A DNA stretch of 25,758 bases from Prevotellaceae bacterium UBA1726 (GCA_002316005.1 DCIM01000069.1:31897-57654); one strand, 5' to 3'; positions 16,767-23,931 are shown, counted from the stretch's first letter. Numbers and translations are program-made. Notes: a model not told the origin generated them from the sequence alone.

Positions 16767-16774
16767 CAAAATTA
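16767..16774 (-). promoter_or_regulatory. -7 box of the tig promoter
   Basis: Minus-strand TAATTTTG matches TAnnTTTG. No -33 TTG is found at 19-22 bp, so the assignment rests on one box. The implied leader of about 95 nt contains ATGC/GCAT (16698-16709) and GGCGC/GCGCC pairs near 16719-16750, so it may be structured. Confidence 0.5.
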
Positions 16775-16940
16775 CAAAAAAATGCGCAAACAACCTAACT
16801 TCCAAGGCAATAATTTATGTTTTTGCCCGCTTTTTTGAGTTATTTCGGTTCTTCATAGAAGAAAGTGGGCTTTATTGAGCGTTTTTTACTCTACTTCACT
16901 TTCTCTTTAACGATATTTCTTTACAATTCACCCACTCCAA

Positions 16941-16990
16941 TTTCGGCAAAAAACAAAAAGGCCGAAATGAGTACTTCATTTAAGCCTTTT
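16941..16990 (-). terminator. Terminator of lptB with two alternative hairpins
   Basis: AAAAGGC and GAAATGA (16956-16970) pair with TCATTT and GCCTTTT (16976-16990), a stem with a 2-nt internal mismatch and a GTACT loop. On the minus strand it leads into TTTTTGTTTTTTG. An alternative stem TTTCGGC (16941-16947)/GCCGAAA (16961-16967) uses the same bases, so the two exclude each other. Its GAAATGA and TCATTT segments lie in the same 22-bp register as the adjacent repeat array. Confidence 0.7.
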
Positions 16991-16997
16991 CATCTTG

Positions 16998-17036
16998 TCA
17001 TTCCACTGAAATGAGGAGGTCATTTAACTGAAATGA
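16998..17036. repeat. Two tandem 22-bp palindromic repeat units (second locus)
   Basis: TCATTCCACTGAAATGA (16998-17014) and TCATTTAACTGAAATGA (17020-17036), with spacer GGAGG, share length, half-sites and 22-bp period with the array at 1455-1537. Half-units in the same register continue leftward in the terminator (GAAATGA at 16964, TCATTT at 16976). The locus lies in the lptB 3' region, again between two genes transcribed in the same direction. Confidence 0.85.
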
Positions 17037-17078
17037 CAAGAAATTCACTATCGAATTTTTGTTCATTCCGCCCTTTTC

Positions 17079-17130
17079 ATTTTTGCATTTCTATGGCGCT
17101 GATTTTCAAGCGCTTAGAAATGGCAAAAAT
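17079..17130 (-). other. Long imperfect hairpin right after the lptB stop codon
   Basis: ATTTTTGC (17079-17086) pairs with GCAAAAAT (17123-17130), ATTTCT (17087-17092) with AGAAAT (17116-17121), and GCGCT (17096-17100) with AGCGC (17109-17113). That is 19 bp with one bulge and one small internal loop. On the transcribed strand no T tract follows (GAAAAGGG), so it is more like an mRNA 3'-end protector than a terminator. It starts 1 nt after the TAG stop. Confidence 0.6.
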
Positions 17131-17131
17131 T

Positions 17132-17929
17132 CTATTTTGACTCCTTTTCGTAATCCAACTGGAATTGTTTCTTCTGAAGAACGAAATTTTTGCCCAAGTA
17201 TTTTTCTTTTACAATTGGATTCTCTGCCAATTCCTCTGGCTGACCTTGGAAGAGTATTCGTCCCTCAAAAAGCAAGTAGGCACGATCGGTAATCGACAAT
17301 GTCTCGTGTACATTGTGGTCGGTGATGAGAATACCGATATTGCGGTATTTCAACTGCCAAACGACATTCTGGATTTCCTCTACAGCAATAGGGTCAACAC
17401 CCGCAAATGGCTCATCAAGCATAATGAACTTAGGGTCAATGGCCAGACAGCGGGCAATCTCTGTTCTTCGGCGCTCACCTCCGGAAAGTTGGTCACCCTT
17501 GTTCTTGCGGACTTTCTCAAGCGAGAACTCGCGAATCAGACTTTCAAGTTTGTCCATCTGCTCCTCACGCGACTTACCCGTCATCTCAAGCACAGAGAGG
17601 ATATTCTCCTCAACGGTCATCTTGCGGAATACACTCGCCTCCTGTGGCAAATAGCCTACTCCATTGCGGGCTCTGCGATAAACAGGAAAACCGGTTATCT
17701 CTGTATCATCAATAAAGATATGTCCGGCATTAGGAATAATCAGTCCTGTGGTCATATAGAAAGAGGTGGTTTTACCCGCACCATTTGGTCCGAGCAATCC
17801 TACAATCTCACCTTGACGCACATTTATCGAAACATCATTTACGACGGTTCGTTTTCCGTAGCGTTTCACCAATCCCTCTGCACGAAGAATTGAGTTTTCA
17901 TGACCTGAAGTTACTTGATTTTCTTCCAT
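17132..17929 (-). CDS. lptB: LPS export ABC transporter ATP-binding protein LptB
   Basis: 265 residues. ABC ATPase with Walker A GPNGAGKT (47-54), Q-loop LPQEASVF (94-101), signature LSGGE (148-152), Walker B FIMLDEP (168-174) and switch His205 in TDHNVHE. The segment VYRRARNGVGYLPQEASVFRKM is split across residues 83-104 and is diagnostic for LptB, which powers LptFG to extract LPS from the inner membrane. A short basic/acidic tail (KKQFQLDYEKESK) extends past the usual LptB end. The gene is divergent from mlaE-mlaF across a 131-bp promoter region, and its OstA-like partner lies elsewhere in the window (4775-6442). Confidence 0.94.
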   Translation of the reverse strand: MEENQVTSGHENSILRAEGLVKRYGKRTVVNDVSINVRQGEIVGLLGPNGAGKTTSFYMTTGLIIPNAGHIFIDDTEITGFPVYRRARNGVGYLPQEASVFRKMTVEENILSVLEMTGKSREEQMDKLESLIREFSLEKVRKNKGDQLSGGERRRTEIARCLAIDPKFIMLDEPFAGVDPIAVEEIQNVVWQLKYRNIGILITDHNVHETLSITDRAYLLFEGRILFQGQPEELAENPIVKEKYLGKNFVLQKKQFQLDYEKESK

Positions 17930-17948
17930 ACTATAATCAAATTTACTG

Positions 17949-17956
17949 CAAAATTA
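17949..17956 (-). promoter_or_regulatory. -7 box of the lptB promoter
   Basis: Minus-strand TAATTTTG (plus 17949-17956) matches TAnnTTTG and would give a leader of about 12 nt before the ATG at 17929. No -33 box is visible at 19-22 bp. The neighbouring dyad at 17987-18021 begins about 31 bp upstream of this box. Confidence 0.5.
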
Positions 17957-17986
17957 GTAAAAAACCGCCTAATAACGAACCTTTCT

Positions 17987-18021
17987 TGTAAAAACAATAT
18001 AAAATATTGCAGTTTTTTACA
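17987..18021. promoter_or_regulatory. Long dyad between divergent lptB and mlaE promoters
   Basis: TGTAAAAA and CAATAT (17987-18000) face ATATTG (18004-18009) and TTTTTACA (18014-18021) around an AAA centre. That gives 14 matching base pairs with one 4-nt insertion on the right side. The inner 15 bp are a perfect palindrome with a 3-nt centre. The dyad covers the mlaE -33 position. This is a candidate operator, but no cognate regulator is encoded nearby. Confidence 0.55.
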
Positions 18022-18039
18022 GGATTTTGGTTACTTTTG
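18007..18039 (+). promoter_or_regulatory. mlaE-mlaF promoter
   Basis: TACTTTTG (18032-18039) matches the TAnnTTTG -7 box, with TTG at 18007-18009 22 bp upstream, slightly longer than ideal. Transcription should start near 18046, about 15 nt before the mlaE ATG at 18061. Confidence 0.6.
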
Positions 18040-18060
18040 CACAATAAAACTAATATACGC

Positions 18061-18819
18061 ATGTTCATATTACATAAAATAGAGCAGTTTCTGACCACAT
18101 TCGGTGAGTATCTGATACTCATGGGGCGTACTTTTTCGCGTCCTGAGCGCTTCCGTATGTTCTGGAAACAATATGTAAAGGAAATGGCGAGTCTTGGAGT
18201 GGATTCTATTCCTATCGTACTGCTTATTTCCTTCTTCATTGGTGCTGTAATCTGTATTCAGATGAAACTGAATATCCAGAGTCCTTGGATGCCTCGTTGG
18301 GTGTCTGGTTACACAACTCGCGAGATTATGCTTCTTGAGTTCTCAAGTTCAATCATGTGTCTTATCCTTGCCGGAAAAGTTGGTTCGAACATTGCCTCAG
18401 AGCTTGGAACAATGCGCGTTACTCAGCAGATTGACGCGCTTGATATCATGGGAGTAAACTCAGCAAGTTACTTGATATTGCCAAAGGTGACTGGTTTGAT
18501 TACAATCATGCCTTTCCTCGTGATTTTCAGTTCGTTGGCAGGTATTATTGGTGCTTACGGCACAGCTTACATAGGACATATTATCAGCCCTGAGGACCTT
18601 ACTGCAGGACTCCAGCACGATTTCAACGCGTGGTTCATGTGGATGAGTATCATCAAGAGTCTCTTCTTCGCATTTATCATTTCAAGCGTCTCTTCATTCT
18701 GCGGATATTCTGTCGAGGGTGGTTCTGTCGAGGTTGGTAAGTCTTCTACTTCGGCCGTTGTGAGCTCAAGTATTCTTATTCTTTTCTCGGATGTCTTCTT
18801 AACACAACTTTTGTCATGA
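18061..18819 (+). CDS. mlaE: MlaE-family lipid ABC transporter permease
   Basis: 252 residues with about five membrane segments (the first clear ones at about 50-75 and 95-120). The MlaE/YrbE family core is present: TTREIMLLEFSSSIMCLIL and AGKVGSNIASELGTMRVTQQ lie around residues 90-130, with the DALDIMGV motif after them. It forms the membrane part of an MCE-type transporter moving phospholipids between inner and outer membranes. The ATG at 18061 was chosen over an upstream frame extension to 18007, which overlaps the promoter. The stop overlaps the mlaF start (ATGA), indicating translational coupling. No MCE-domain protein (MlaD) is encoded here. Confidence 0.92.
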   Translation: MFILHKIEQFLTTFGEYLILMGRTFSRPERFRMFWKQYVKEMASLGVDSIPIVLLISFFIGAVICIQMKLNIQSPWMPRWVSGYTTREIMLLEFSSSIMCLILAGKVGSNIASELGTMRVTQQIDALDIMGVNSASYLILPKVTGLITIMPFLVIFSSLAGIIGAYGTAYIGHIISPEDLTAGLQHDFNAWFMWMSIIKSLFFAFIISSVSSFCGYSVEGGSVEVGKSSTSAVVSSSILILFSDVFLTQLLS

Positions 18820-19613
18820 TAGAATTAAAGAATCTCTGCAAGTCTTTCGAGGACAAAGATGTGCTGAAAGACATTAATTTCAAGTTTGAGGATGGTAAGA
18901 CGAATCTTATCATTGGCCAGAGTGGTTCGGGAAAAACTGTGTTGATGAAGAATCTTGTCGGCCTTCTTGAACCTACAAGCGGTGAAGTGCTTTATGACGG
19001 ACGCAACTTTGTGCAGATGTCAAAGAAGGAGAAAGTACTCATGCGTCGTGAAATGGGTATGATTTTCCAGGCTGCAGCTCTTTTCGACTCATTGTCGGTA
19101 CTCGAGAATGTGATGTTCCCACTTGATATGTTCTCAACAATGAACTATCGCGAACGAGTAAAACGCGCTCAGGAATGTCTTGCACGTGTGAAACTGCTTG
19201 ATGCTGAGAACAAATTCCCAGGTGAGATTTCGGGTGGTATGCAGAAGCGTGTGGCTATTGCCCGAGCTATTGTGCTCAACCCAAAATACCTTTTCTGTGA
19301 TGAGCCAAACTCAGGTCTTGACCCAAAGACCAGTCTTGTGATTGACGATCTTCTGTCTGGAATTACAAAGGATTTCGGCATTACAACAATCATCAACACT
19401 CACGACATGAACTCTGTGATGGGTATTGGCGATAATATCATCTTTATTCACAAAGGCCAGAAGGAATGGGAAGGCAACAAGGACGAGATCGTTGACTCAA
19501 CAAACAAGCGCCTGAATGACTTCATTTTCGCCTCAGACCTCTTCAAGAAAGTCAAGGAAGTGGCTCAGGAAGAGGAAATCAAACATGGTCATATTCCTGG
19601 CGCAACAGTCTGA
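18816..19613 (+). CDS. mlaF: MlaF-family lipid ABC transporter ATP-binding protein
   Basis: 265 residues. Walker A GQSGSGKT (34-41), Q-loop MIFQAAALFDSL (82-93), signature ISGGM (138-142) and Walker B YLFCDEP (158-164), with the MlaF-type PNSGLDP following. The ATGA overlap with mlaE and the matching family pair show that it energises that permease. The C-terminal tail (about 245-265, VKEVAQEEEIKHGH) is a short charged extension. Transcription ends at the bidirectional terminator 19643-19680, so the operon has only two genes and must find its substrate-binding partners elsewhere. Confidence 0.93.
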   Translation: MIELKNLCKSFEDKDVLKDINFKFEDGKTNLIIGQSGSGKTVLMKNLVGLLEPTSGEVLYDGRNFVQMSKKEKVLMRREMGMIFQAAALFDSLSVLENVMFPLDMFSTMNYRERVKRAQECLARVKLLDAENKFPGEISGGMQKRVAIARAIVLNPKYLFCDEPNSGLDPKTSLVIDDLLSGITKDFGITTIINTHDMNSVMGIGDNIIFIHKGQKEWEGNKDEIVDSTNKRLNDFIFASDLFKKVKEVAQEEEIKHGHIPGATV

Positions 19614-19642
19614 TTCAATTGGAATAATCTTGTTATTACATA

Positions 19643-19680
19643 AAAAAACGAGGCAATCGCAATGGATTGTCTCGTTTCTT
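19643..19680. terminator. Bidirectional terminator between mlaF and lipoprotein gene
   Basis: AAACGAGGCAATC (19646-19658) pairs with GATTGTCTCGTTT (19665-19677), 13 bp with one mismatch that is a wobble on one strand. It is flanked by A7 on the left and by TTTCTTTTTT on the right, so it can end transcription from both converging genes. Confidence 0.88.
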
Positions 19681-19702
19681 TTTTATTGTTTCTCTTAATA
19701 CC

Positions 19703-20092
19703 TTAACGCATATACCAGAGATTTTCCTTCTCTACCATCGGCAGAACAATCTGTTCGCTTGTGTTATCGCCATATTTGAGATTGAGGAATACATTTGCCG
19801 AGTGGCTTGCTGTATCTACTTTTGCAGACACAACCTCAAAGGACTTTATTCCCTGATGCTCATCTTTCTGCTGACCAACAAACATCTTTGCATTGTCAAC
19901 AAGCTGACTTCTGTAAGCCTCGCGAATTGTTCCTTCACGATAGCATCCGTCTACAAATGCATCATAATTGCCCTCAAGAAGATAGGTGTAATACTGTTTT
20001 GCAGCATTTGAAACCAGTTCTTCGGGATTCACTTCCTTCTTACAAGCAACCAACAGGAATGCCGCAAGAGCCAAAAGCAATGCTTTTCTCAT
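19703..20092 (-). CDS. Small predicted lipoprotein, DUF4878-like
   Basis: 129 residues. A short basic N-terminus, a hydrophobic core and lipobox LVAC place the lipidated cysteine at about residue 17 (FLLVACKKE). The rest, with SNAAKQYYTYLLEGNYDAFV early and ANVFLNLKYGD...EQIVLPMVEKENLWYMR at the end, has the size and pattern of an NTF2-like fold (helix-rich start, curved sheet, closing Trp), as in the DUF4878 lipoprotein family. Function unknown. The gene starts 2 bp after the der stop and shares its transcript. The family call is from pattern memory only. Confidence 0.8.
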   Translation of the reverse strand: MRKALLLALAAFLLVACKKEVNPEELVSNAAKQYYTYLLEGNYDAFVDGCYREGTIREAYRSQLVDNAKMFVGQQKDEHQGIKSFEVVSAKVDTASHSANVFLNLKYGDNTSEQIVLPMVEKENLWYMR

Positions 20093-20094
20093 TG

Positions 20095-21405
20095 TTATTT
20101 CTGGCGAATAAAGACATTAATTGGACAGCCGTGCATTGACCAATTCTCGCGGATTTTGTTCTCGAGGAATCGTTTGTATGGCTCTTTTACGTATTGTGGC
20201 AGGTTTGCATAGAACACGAAAGAAGGAATCTGTGTGTCTGGCAGCTGTGCACAATACTTGATTTTGATATACTTACCCTTGATTGATGGTGGTGGGAAAG
20301 CCTCAATGAGTGGCAGCATCACAGCATTCAACTTTGTTGTTCCAACTCTTGCTTTGCGGTTCAGGTAAACTTCCTTTGCAGTTTCAAGTACCTTGAAGAT
20401 ACGCTGCTTAGTCAAGGCTGACGCAAAGATGATTGGGAAATCGACAAATGGAGCCATTCTACTACGGATTGCTCCTTCAAAGGTATCAATTACCTTCTGG
20501 TCTTTGTTCTCTACAAGGTCCCACTTGTTCACAACAACTACAAGGCTCTTGTTGTTCTTCTGAATCAACTGGAAGATGTTCATGTCCTGTGCCTCAATAC
20601 CACGAGTAGCGTCAATCATAAGAATACATACATCAGAGTTCTCAATTGCGCGAATTGATCGCATAACAGAATAGAACTCAAGATCCTCTGTAACCTTATT
20701 TTTACGACGAATTCCGGCAGTATCTACAAGGTAGAAATCAAAACCGAACTTATCATAGCGTGTATAGATACTATCGCGTGTTGTACCTGCAATATCTGTC
20801 ACAATGTTACGATCTTCACCAATGAAGGCATTAATGAGCGAACTTTTTCCCGCATTTGGACGACCAACAACAGCAAAACGAGGAATATCTGCCTCAATCT
20901 CAGGTTCCTTATAGTCGAGTTTCGACATTACCATATCAAGCAAATCACCTGTTCCGCTACCTGTTGCAGAACTGATGCAGAATGGTTCACCAAGACCTAA
21001 CTTGTAGAATTCCATTGAGTCGTAAATCTGTTCGTTGTTGTCAACCTTGTTTGCAACAAGTACAACAGGTAACTTTGTCTTGCGAAGAATCATTGCTACA
21101 TCTTCGTCCAAATCGGTCAGACCTGTAGCCACATCAACAAGGAAGAGTACCAAATCAGCCTCTTCTGTTGCAATTGACACCTGCTGGCGAATTGCTCCCT
21201 CGAAAACATCATCAGATTTTACTACCCAACCGCCGGTATCTACAATTGAGAATTCCTTGCCACACCACTCTACTTTGCCATACTGGCGGTCGCGAGTGGT
21301 ACCTGCGGTGTCACTAACTATCGCATGACGGGTTTTTGTCAAGCGATTAAAAAGTGTAGACTTGCCTACATTAGGACGGCCTACAATTGCTACTAAATTT
21401 CCCAT
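20095..21405 (-). CDS. der: Ribosome-assembly GTPase Der (EngA)
   Basis: 436 residues with the diagnostic tandem G domains. Domain 1: GRPNVGKS (9-16), DTAGTTRD (32-39), DTGG (56-59), NKVD (119-122). Domain 2: GRPNAGKS (181-188), DIAGTTRD, VDTAG and NKWD. A C-terminal KH-like domain follows (about 350-436, ending CPINVFIRQK). It acts late in 50S subunit assembly. No TAnnTTTG box is found upstream; a CCCG/CGGG hairpin (21415-21428) precedes the ATG, and the era terminator lies 110 bp upstream, so its promoter is unclear. Confidence 0.97.
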   Translation of the reverse strand: MGNLVAIVGRPNVGKSTLFNRLTKTRHAIVSDTAGTTRDRQYGKVEWCGKEFSIVDTGGWVVKSDDVFEGAIRQQVSIATEEADLVLFLVDVATGLTDLDEDVAMILRKTKLPVVLVANKVDNNEQIYDSMEFYKLGLGEPFCISSATGSGTGDLLDMVMSKLDYKEPEIEADIPRFAVVGRPNAGKSSLINAFIGEDRNIVTDIAGTTRDSIYTRYDKFGFDFYLVDTAGIRRKNKVTEDLEFYSVMRSIRAIENSDVCILMIDATRGIEAQDMNIFQLIQKNNKSLVVVVNKWDLVENKDQKVIDTFEGAIRSRMAPFVDFPIIFASALTKQRIFKVLETAKEVYLNRKARVGTTKLNAVMLPLIEAFPPPSIKGKYIKIKYCAQLPDTQIPSFVFYANLPQYVKEPYKRFLENKIRENWSMHGCPINVFIRQK

Positions 21406-21504
21406 TTTTCATTTCCCGCTCCTACGGGTTCTTAATTTTATGCTCAGCATCACTGCTGGGTTTATATTACTCTGGGTTGAAAAAATAAAATATTCTATAT
21501 AAAA

Positions 21505-21551
21505 AAATAGCCTTTTAACATCCTTCCCTTAGGGGAAGGCTTGGTTTGGCT
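21505..21551 (-). terminator. Nested terminator hairpin of era
   Basis: The inner stem CCTTCCC (21523-21529)/GGGAAGG (21534-21540) has a 4-nt loop. An outer pairing of the A-rich run plus GCC near 21505-21513 with GGCTTTTT near 21547-21554 is possible. On the minus strand the inner stem is followed by ATGTTAAAAGGC and then TTTTTTT. It starts almost at the era stop codon. The remainder of the 148-bp era-der gap shows only short dyads. Confidence 0.65.
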
Positions 21552-21553
21552 TT

Positions 21554-22444
21554 TTACAAATCATTATAACCGAAAGAATCAAGTTCCTTCTTGTTGCTGC
21601 GCCAGTCTTTGTCTACCTTTACAAACATCTGCAGGAATATCTTCTTTCCGAAGAATTTCTCAAGCGTTTTTCTCGACTCTGTACTGACCTTTTTCAATGC
21701 TATTCCTTGATGACCGATGATTATTCCCTTCTGAGAATCACGCTCAACATAGATTGTCGCTTCAATTTTGATAATCTTTTCTTCTTCCTTGAAACTGCCT
21801 ACTCGCACCTCTACTGAATAAGGTATTTCCTTATCGTAATAGAGAAGTATCTTCTCGCGGACAATCTCTGACACGAAGAAACGAGCTGGTTTGTCGGTCA
21901 ACTGGTCTTTTTCAAAATATGGCGGAGAATCAGGAAGAAGTTCCTTAATTCGACTCAGAAGCATGTCAACACCAAACTTGTTCTTTGCTGATATTGGCAG
22001 AATCTCTGCATTTGGCAACAGCGAATGCCACTTCTCAACGATATCACCAAGTTTATGCTGATCGCTCTGGTCTATTTTATTAATAAGGAGGAGAACTGGG
22101 ATTGTCATCTTCTGGACTTTCTCCAAAAACTCCATATTCTTCTCAGGGTTCTCTACCACATCAGTTACATAAAGCAACACATCTGCATCAGCCAATGCGC
22201 TTTCAGAGAAAGCAAGCATCGACTCTTGCAGTTTGTAGTTTGGTTTCAATACTCCTGGTGTATCAGAAAACACAATCTGCATATCATCAGTATTTACAAT
22301 ACCCATAATACGATGGCGTGTTGTCTGTGCCTTGAATGTGGCAATAGAGATTCTCTCACCAACCAGCTGATTCATCAGGGTTGACTTGCCGACATTAGGG
22401 TTACCTACAATATTTACGAAACCTGCTTTATGCATTTCTGTCAT
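21554..22444 (-). CDS. era: 16S rRNA-binding GTPase Era
   Basis: 296 residues. G1 GNPNVGKS (14-21), G3 DTPG, G4 NKID, then a C-terminal KH RNA-binding domain (about 205-290) with the loop GIIIGHQGIALKKV. Era binds the 3' end of 16S rRNA during 30S maturation. Two starts are possible: ATG at 22442-22444 or the third-next codon ATG at 22433-22435 (MHKAGFVNIVG), which many Era proteins resemble better. It lies 27 bp after fabH, so it belongs to that operon; the gene is followed by a nested hairpin terminator. Confidence 0.97.
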   Translation of the reverse strand: MTEMHKAGFVNIVGNPNVGKSTLMNQLVGERISIATFKAQTTRHRIMGIVNTDDMQIVFSDTPGVLKPNYKLQESMLAFSESALADADVLLYVTDVVENPEKNMEFLEKVQKMTIPVLLLINKIDQSDQHKLGDIVEKWHSLLPNAEILPISAKNKFGVDMLLSRIKELLPDSPPYFEKDQLTDKPARFFVSEIVREKILLYYDKEIPYSVEVRVGSFKEEEKIIKIEATIYVERDSQKGIIIGHQGIALKKVSTESRKTLEKFFGKKIFLQMFVKVDKDWRSNKKELDSFGYNDL

Positions 22445-22471
22445 TATTATTCAATAGAGGGAAAAGAGGTC

Positions 22472-23560
22472 TTATTTGTCGTTCTCACGAAGTTTGTACC
22501 ACTCCTCACGGGTGATTTCGCCTTCTTTGTAGAACTGTGCTGGGCTCTTTGCTGCAGCTTCTGCACCATCATAGCCCCAAATAAGATAACTTGCGCCCCA
22601 AGTGAAACCAGCACCAAATGCTGTAAAGATGAGTTTATCACCTTTCTTCAACTGTGGCTCATACTCCCACAAGCAAAGTGGAAGAGTACCGCCTGAGGTG
22701 TTTGCCATATGGTCGATATTGATCATTACCTGCGACTCGTCAAGTCCAAGACGACGAGCAACGGCAGATTCAATACGGACATTTGCCTGATGAGGAACAA
22801 GCCATGTGATGTTCTCGTTTGTCAGACCATTACGCTTGGCAATTGTCTCAACGGCATCACTCATCTTTGTTACTGCGTGTTTGAATACTGGACGACCTTC
22901 CTGATATACAAAGTGAAGTCTTTCCTCAACAGTTCTGTATGTAGGCATATGAGCAGAACCACCTGCCTCCATATGAAGATTTTCAAAACCTTCACCATCT
23001 ACACGCATATAGCTGTCAATAAGACCAACATCTTCAGTAGTAGCCTCCATCATTACAGCAGCTGCGCCATCTCCAAAGATAGGACAAGTATTGCGGTCCT
23101 GATAGTTTGTCATACTTGACATCTGATCACCACCAACAATAATAATTCTCTTATGACGACCGCTACAGATAAGACCTGCACCAACTTCCATTGCATAAAG
23201 GAAACCAGCACAAGCTGCTTCCATATCAAATCCGAATGCATTCTTAAGACCAATGCGGCCAATAATAAGAGATGCTGTTGAAGGGAAATGATAGTCTGGA
23301 GTTGTTGTTGCGCAATAAAGAGCTTCAATTGAATCAGGATCAACCTGAGTCTTTTCAAGCAACTGACGAACAGCACGCTCCATAAGATATGAAGTACCGC
23401 GACCTTGCTCTGGTTTTAAAATGTGTCTTGTCTTTACGCCAATACGCTCCATAATCCACTCATCGCTTGTCTCAACGATAGTAGACATCTCCTCGTTGTC
23501 GAGGATATAATTTGGAACATATCCACCTACACCGGTAATTACGGCATTTATCTTTTCCAT
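22472..23560 (-). CDS. fabH: 3-oxoacyl-ACP synthase III (KAS III)
   Basis: 362 residues. Condenses acetyl-CoA with malonyl-ACP to start fatty-acid synthesis. The triad is Cys117 in EAACAGFLYA, His257 in VPHQAN and Asn287 in HMANTSGGT; the IGV/TRHIL region near 40-48 is typical. The protein is longer than E. coli FabH (about 317) because of a tail after residue 333 (AEAAAKSPAQFYKEGEITRE and a few more). The gene lies 162 bp after rpmF, separated by a large structured element (23596-23700), with no TAnnTTTG promoter of its own that I can find, so its expression may depend on readthrough. Confidence 0.96.
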   Translation of the reverse strand: MEKINAVITGVGGYVPNYILDNEEMSTIVETSDEWIMERIGVKTRHILKPEQGRGTSYLMERAVRQLLEKTQVDPDSIEALYCATTTPDYHFPSTASLIIGRIGLKNAFGFDMEAACAGFLYAMEVGAGLICSGRHKRIIIVGGDQMSSMTNYQDRNTCPIFGDGAAAVMMEATTEDVGLIDSYMRVDGEGFENLHMEAGGSAHMPTYRTVEERLHFVYQEGRPVFKHAVTKMSDAVETIAKRNGLTNENITWLVPHQANVRIESAVARRLGLDESQVMINIDHMANTSGGTLPLCLWEYEPQLKKGDKLIFTAFGAGFTWGASYLIWGYDGAEAAAKSPAQFYKEGEITREEWYKLRENDK

Positions 23561-23595
23561 TTTCTAAATAATCAATTTAATTTAGACACTAAAAA

Positions 23596-23700
23596 AATAC
23601 TTGAATAGGATTTGACTGATATGGAGAAAACACTAATTGGCGAATGCTTGAAGGCATCCACCACTCAATGCTATTCCTTCAGATATCCAATTCAAGTATT
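23596..23700 (-). ncRNA. Structured RNA element / attenuator between rpmF and fabH
   Basis: The outer arms are 23596-23611 and 23685-23700, 16 bp with one mismatch. On the minus strand the closing stem is followed directly by a T7 run, as in an intrinsic terminator. The 73-nt interior can fold: GAAG plus GCAT pair with ATGC plus CTTC, or ATGC-CTTCAA-GCAT forms a small hairpin. AATTGG in the 5' arm can instead pair with CCAATT in the interior, which would break the closing stem. I recognise no known riboswitch, SRP or 6S pattern. It may be a simple terminator with a large loop. Confidence 0.55.
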
Positions 23701-23722
23701 CTGAAGTCATGGGAGCTGATAA

Positions 23723-23908
23723 TTAATCAGCGAGTTCCTTAACGATAGCTACCTTACCACGGTAGTAACCACAAGTTGGACAAACTGTGTGGTATACATA
23801 GTAAGCACCGCAGTTAGGGCATACAGCCAATGTTGGAGCTACTGCCTTGTCATGAGTTCTTCTCTTAAGTGTACGAGTCTTCGACTGTCTTCTTTTAGGA
23901 TGTGCCAT
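23723..23908 (-). CDS. rpmF: 50S ribosomal protein L32
   Basis: 61 residues. Opens MAHPKRRQSKTR, the L32 N-terminal signature, followed by a basic stretch and a zinc ribbon with all four cysteines present: C30 and C33 (CPNCG), C43 and C46 (CPTCG). It is therefore the zinc-containing C+ form. It is assembled into the large ribosomal subunit. It lies 23 bp after the DUF177 gene, the conserved yceD-rpmF pairing, and ahead of fabH. Confidence 0.98.
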   Translation of the reverse strand: MAHPKRRQSKTRTLKRRTHDKAVAPTLAVCPNCGAYYVYHTVCPTCGYYRGKVAIVKELAD

Positions 23909-23931
23909 TTTGTTTTATTATTTTTAATCGT

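Larger units (their letters stand above)
16665..17131. other. 467-bp intergenic region between lptB and tig
   Basis: I see no gene here. From lptB towards tig it holds: a 19-bp imperfect hairpin starting 1 bp after the lptB stop (17079-17130), two 22-bp repeat units (16998-17036), a terminator hairpin (16941-16990), a spaced 8-bp inverted repeat AGAAAGTG/CACTTTCT (16860-16867 and 16897-16904), and the tig -7 box and leader. Short open frames crossing it show no family resemblance. Confidence 0.7.

Noticed and set aside
18007..18060. Start of mlaE at 18007
   Set aside because: The extra 18 codons contain the -7 box TACTTTTG and the dyad; the ATG at 18061 matches the family start.
23596..23700. 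SRP RNA, 6S RNA or a known riboswitch
   Set aside because: The GGAA-type SRP apical motif context and the 6S central bubble are absent, and no known aptamer core is recognised; kept only as an unassigned structured element.
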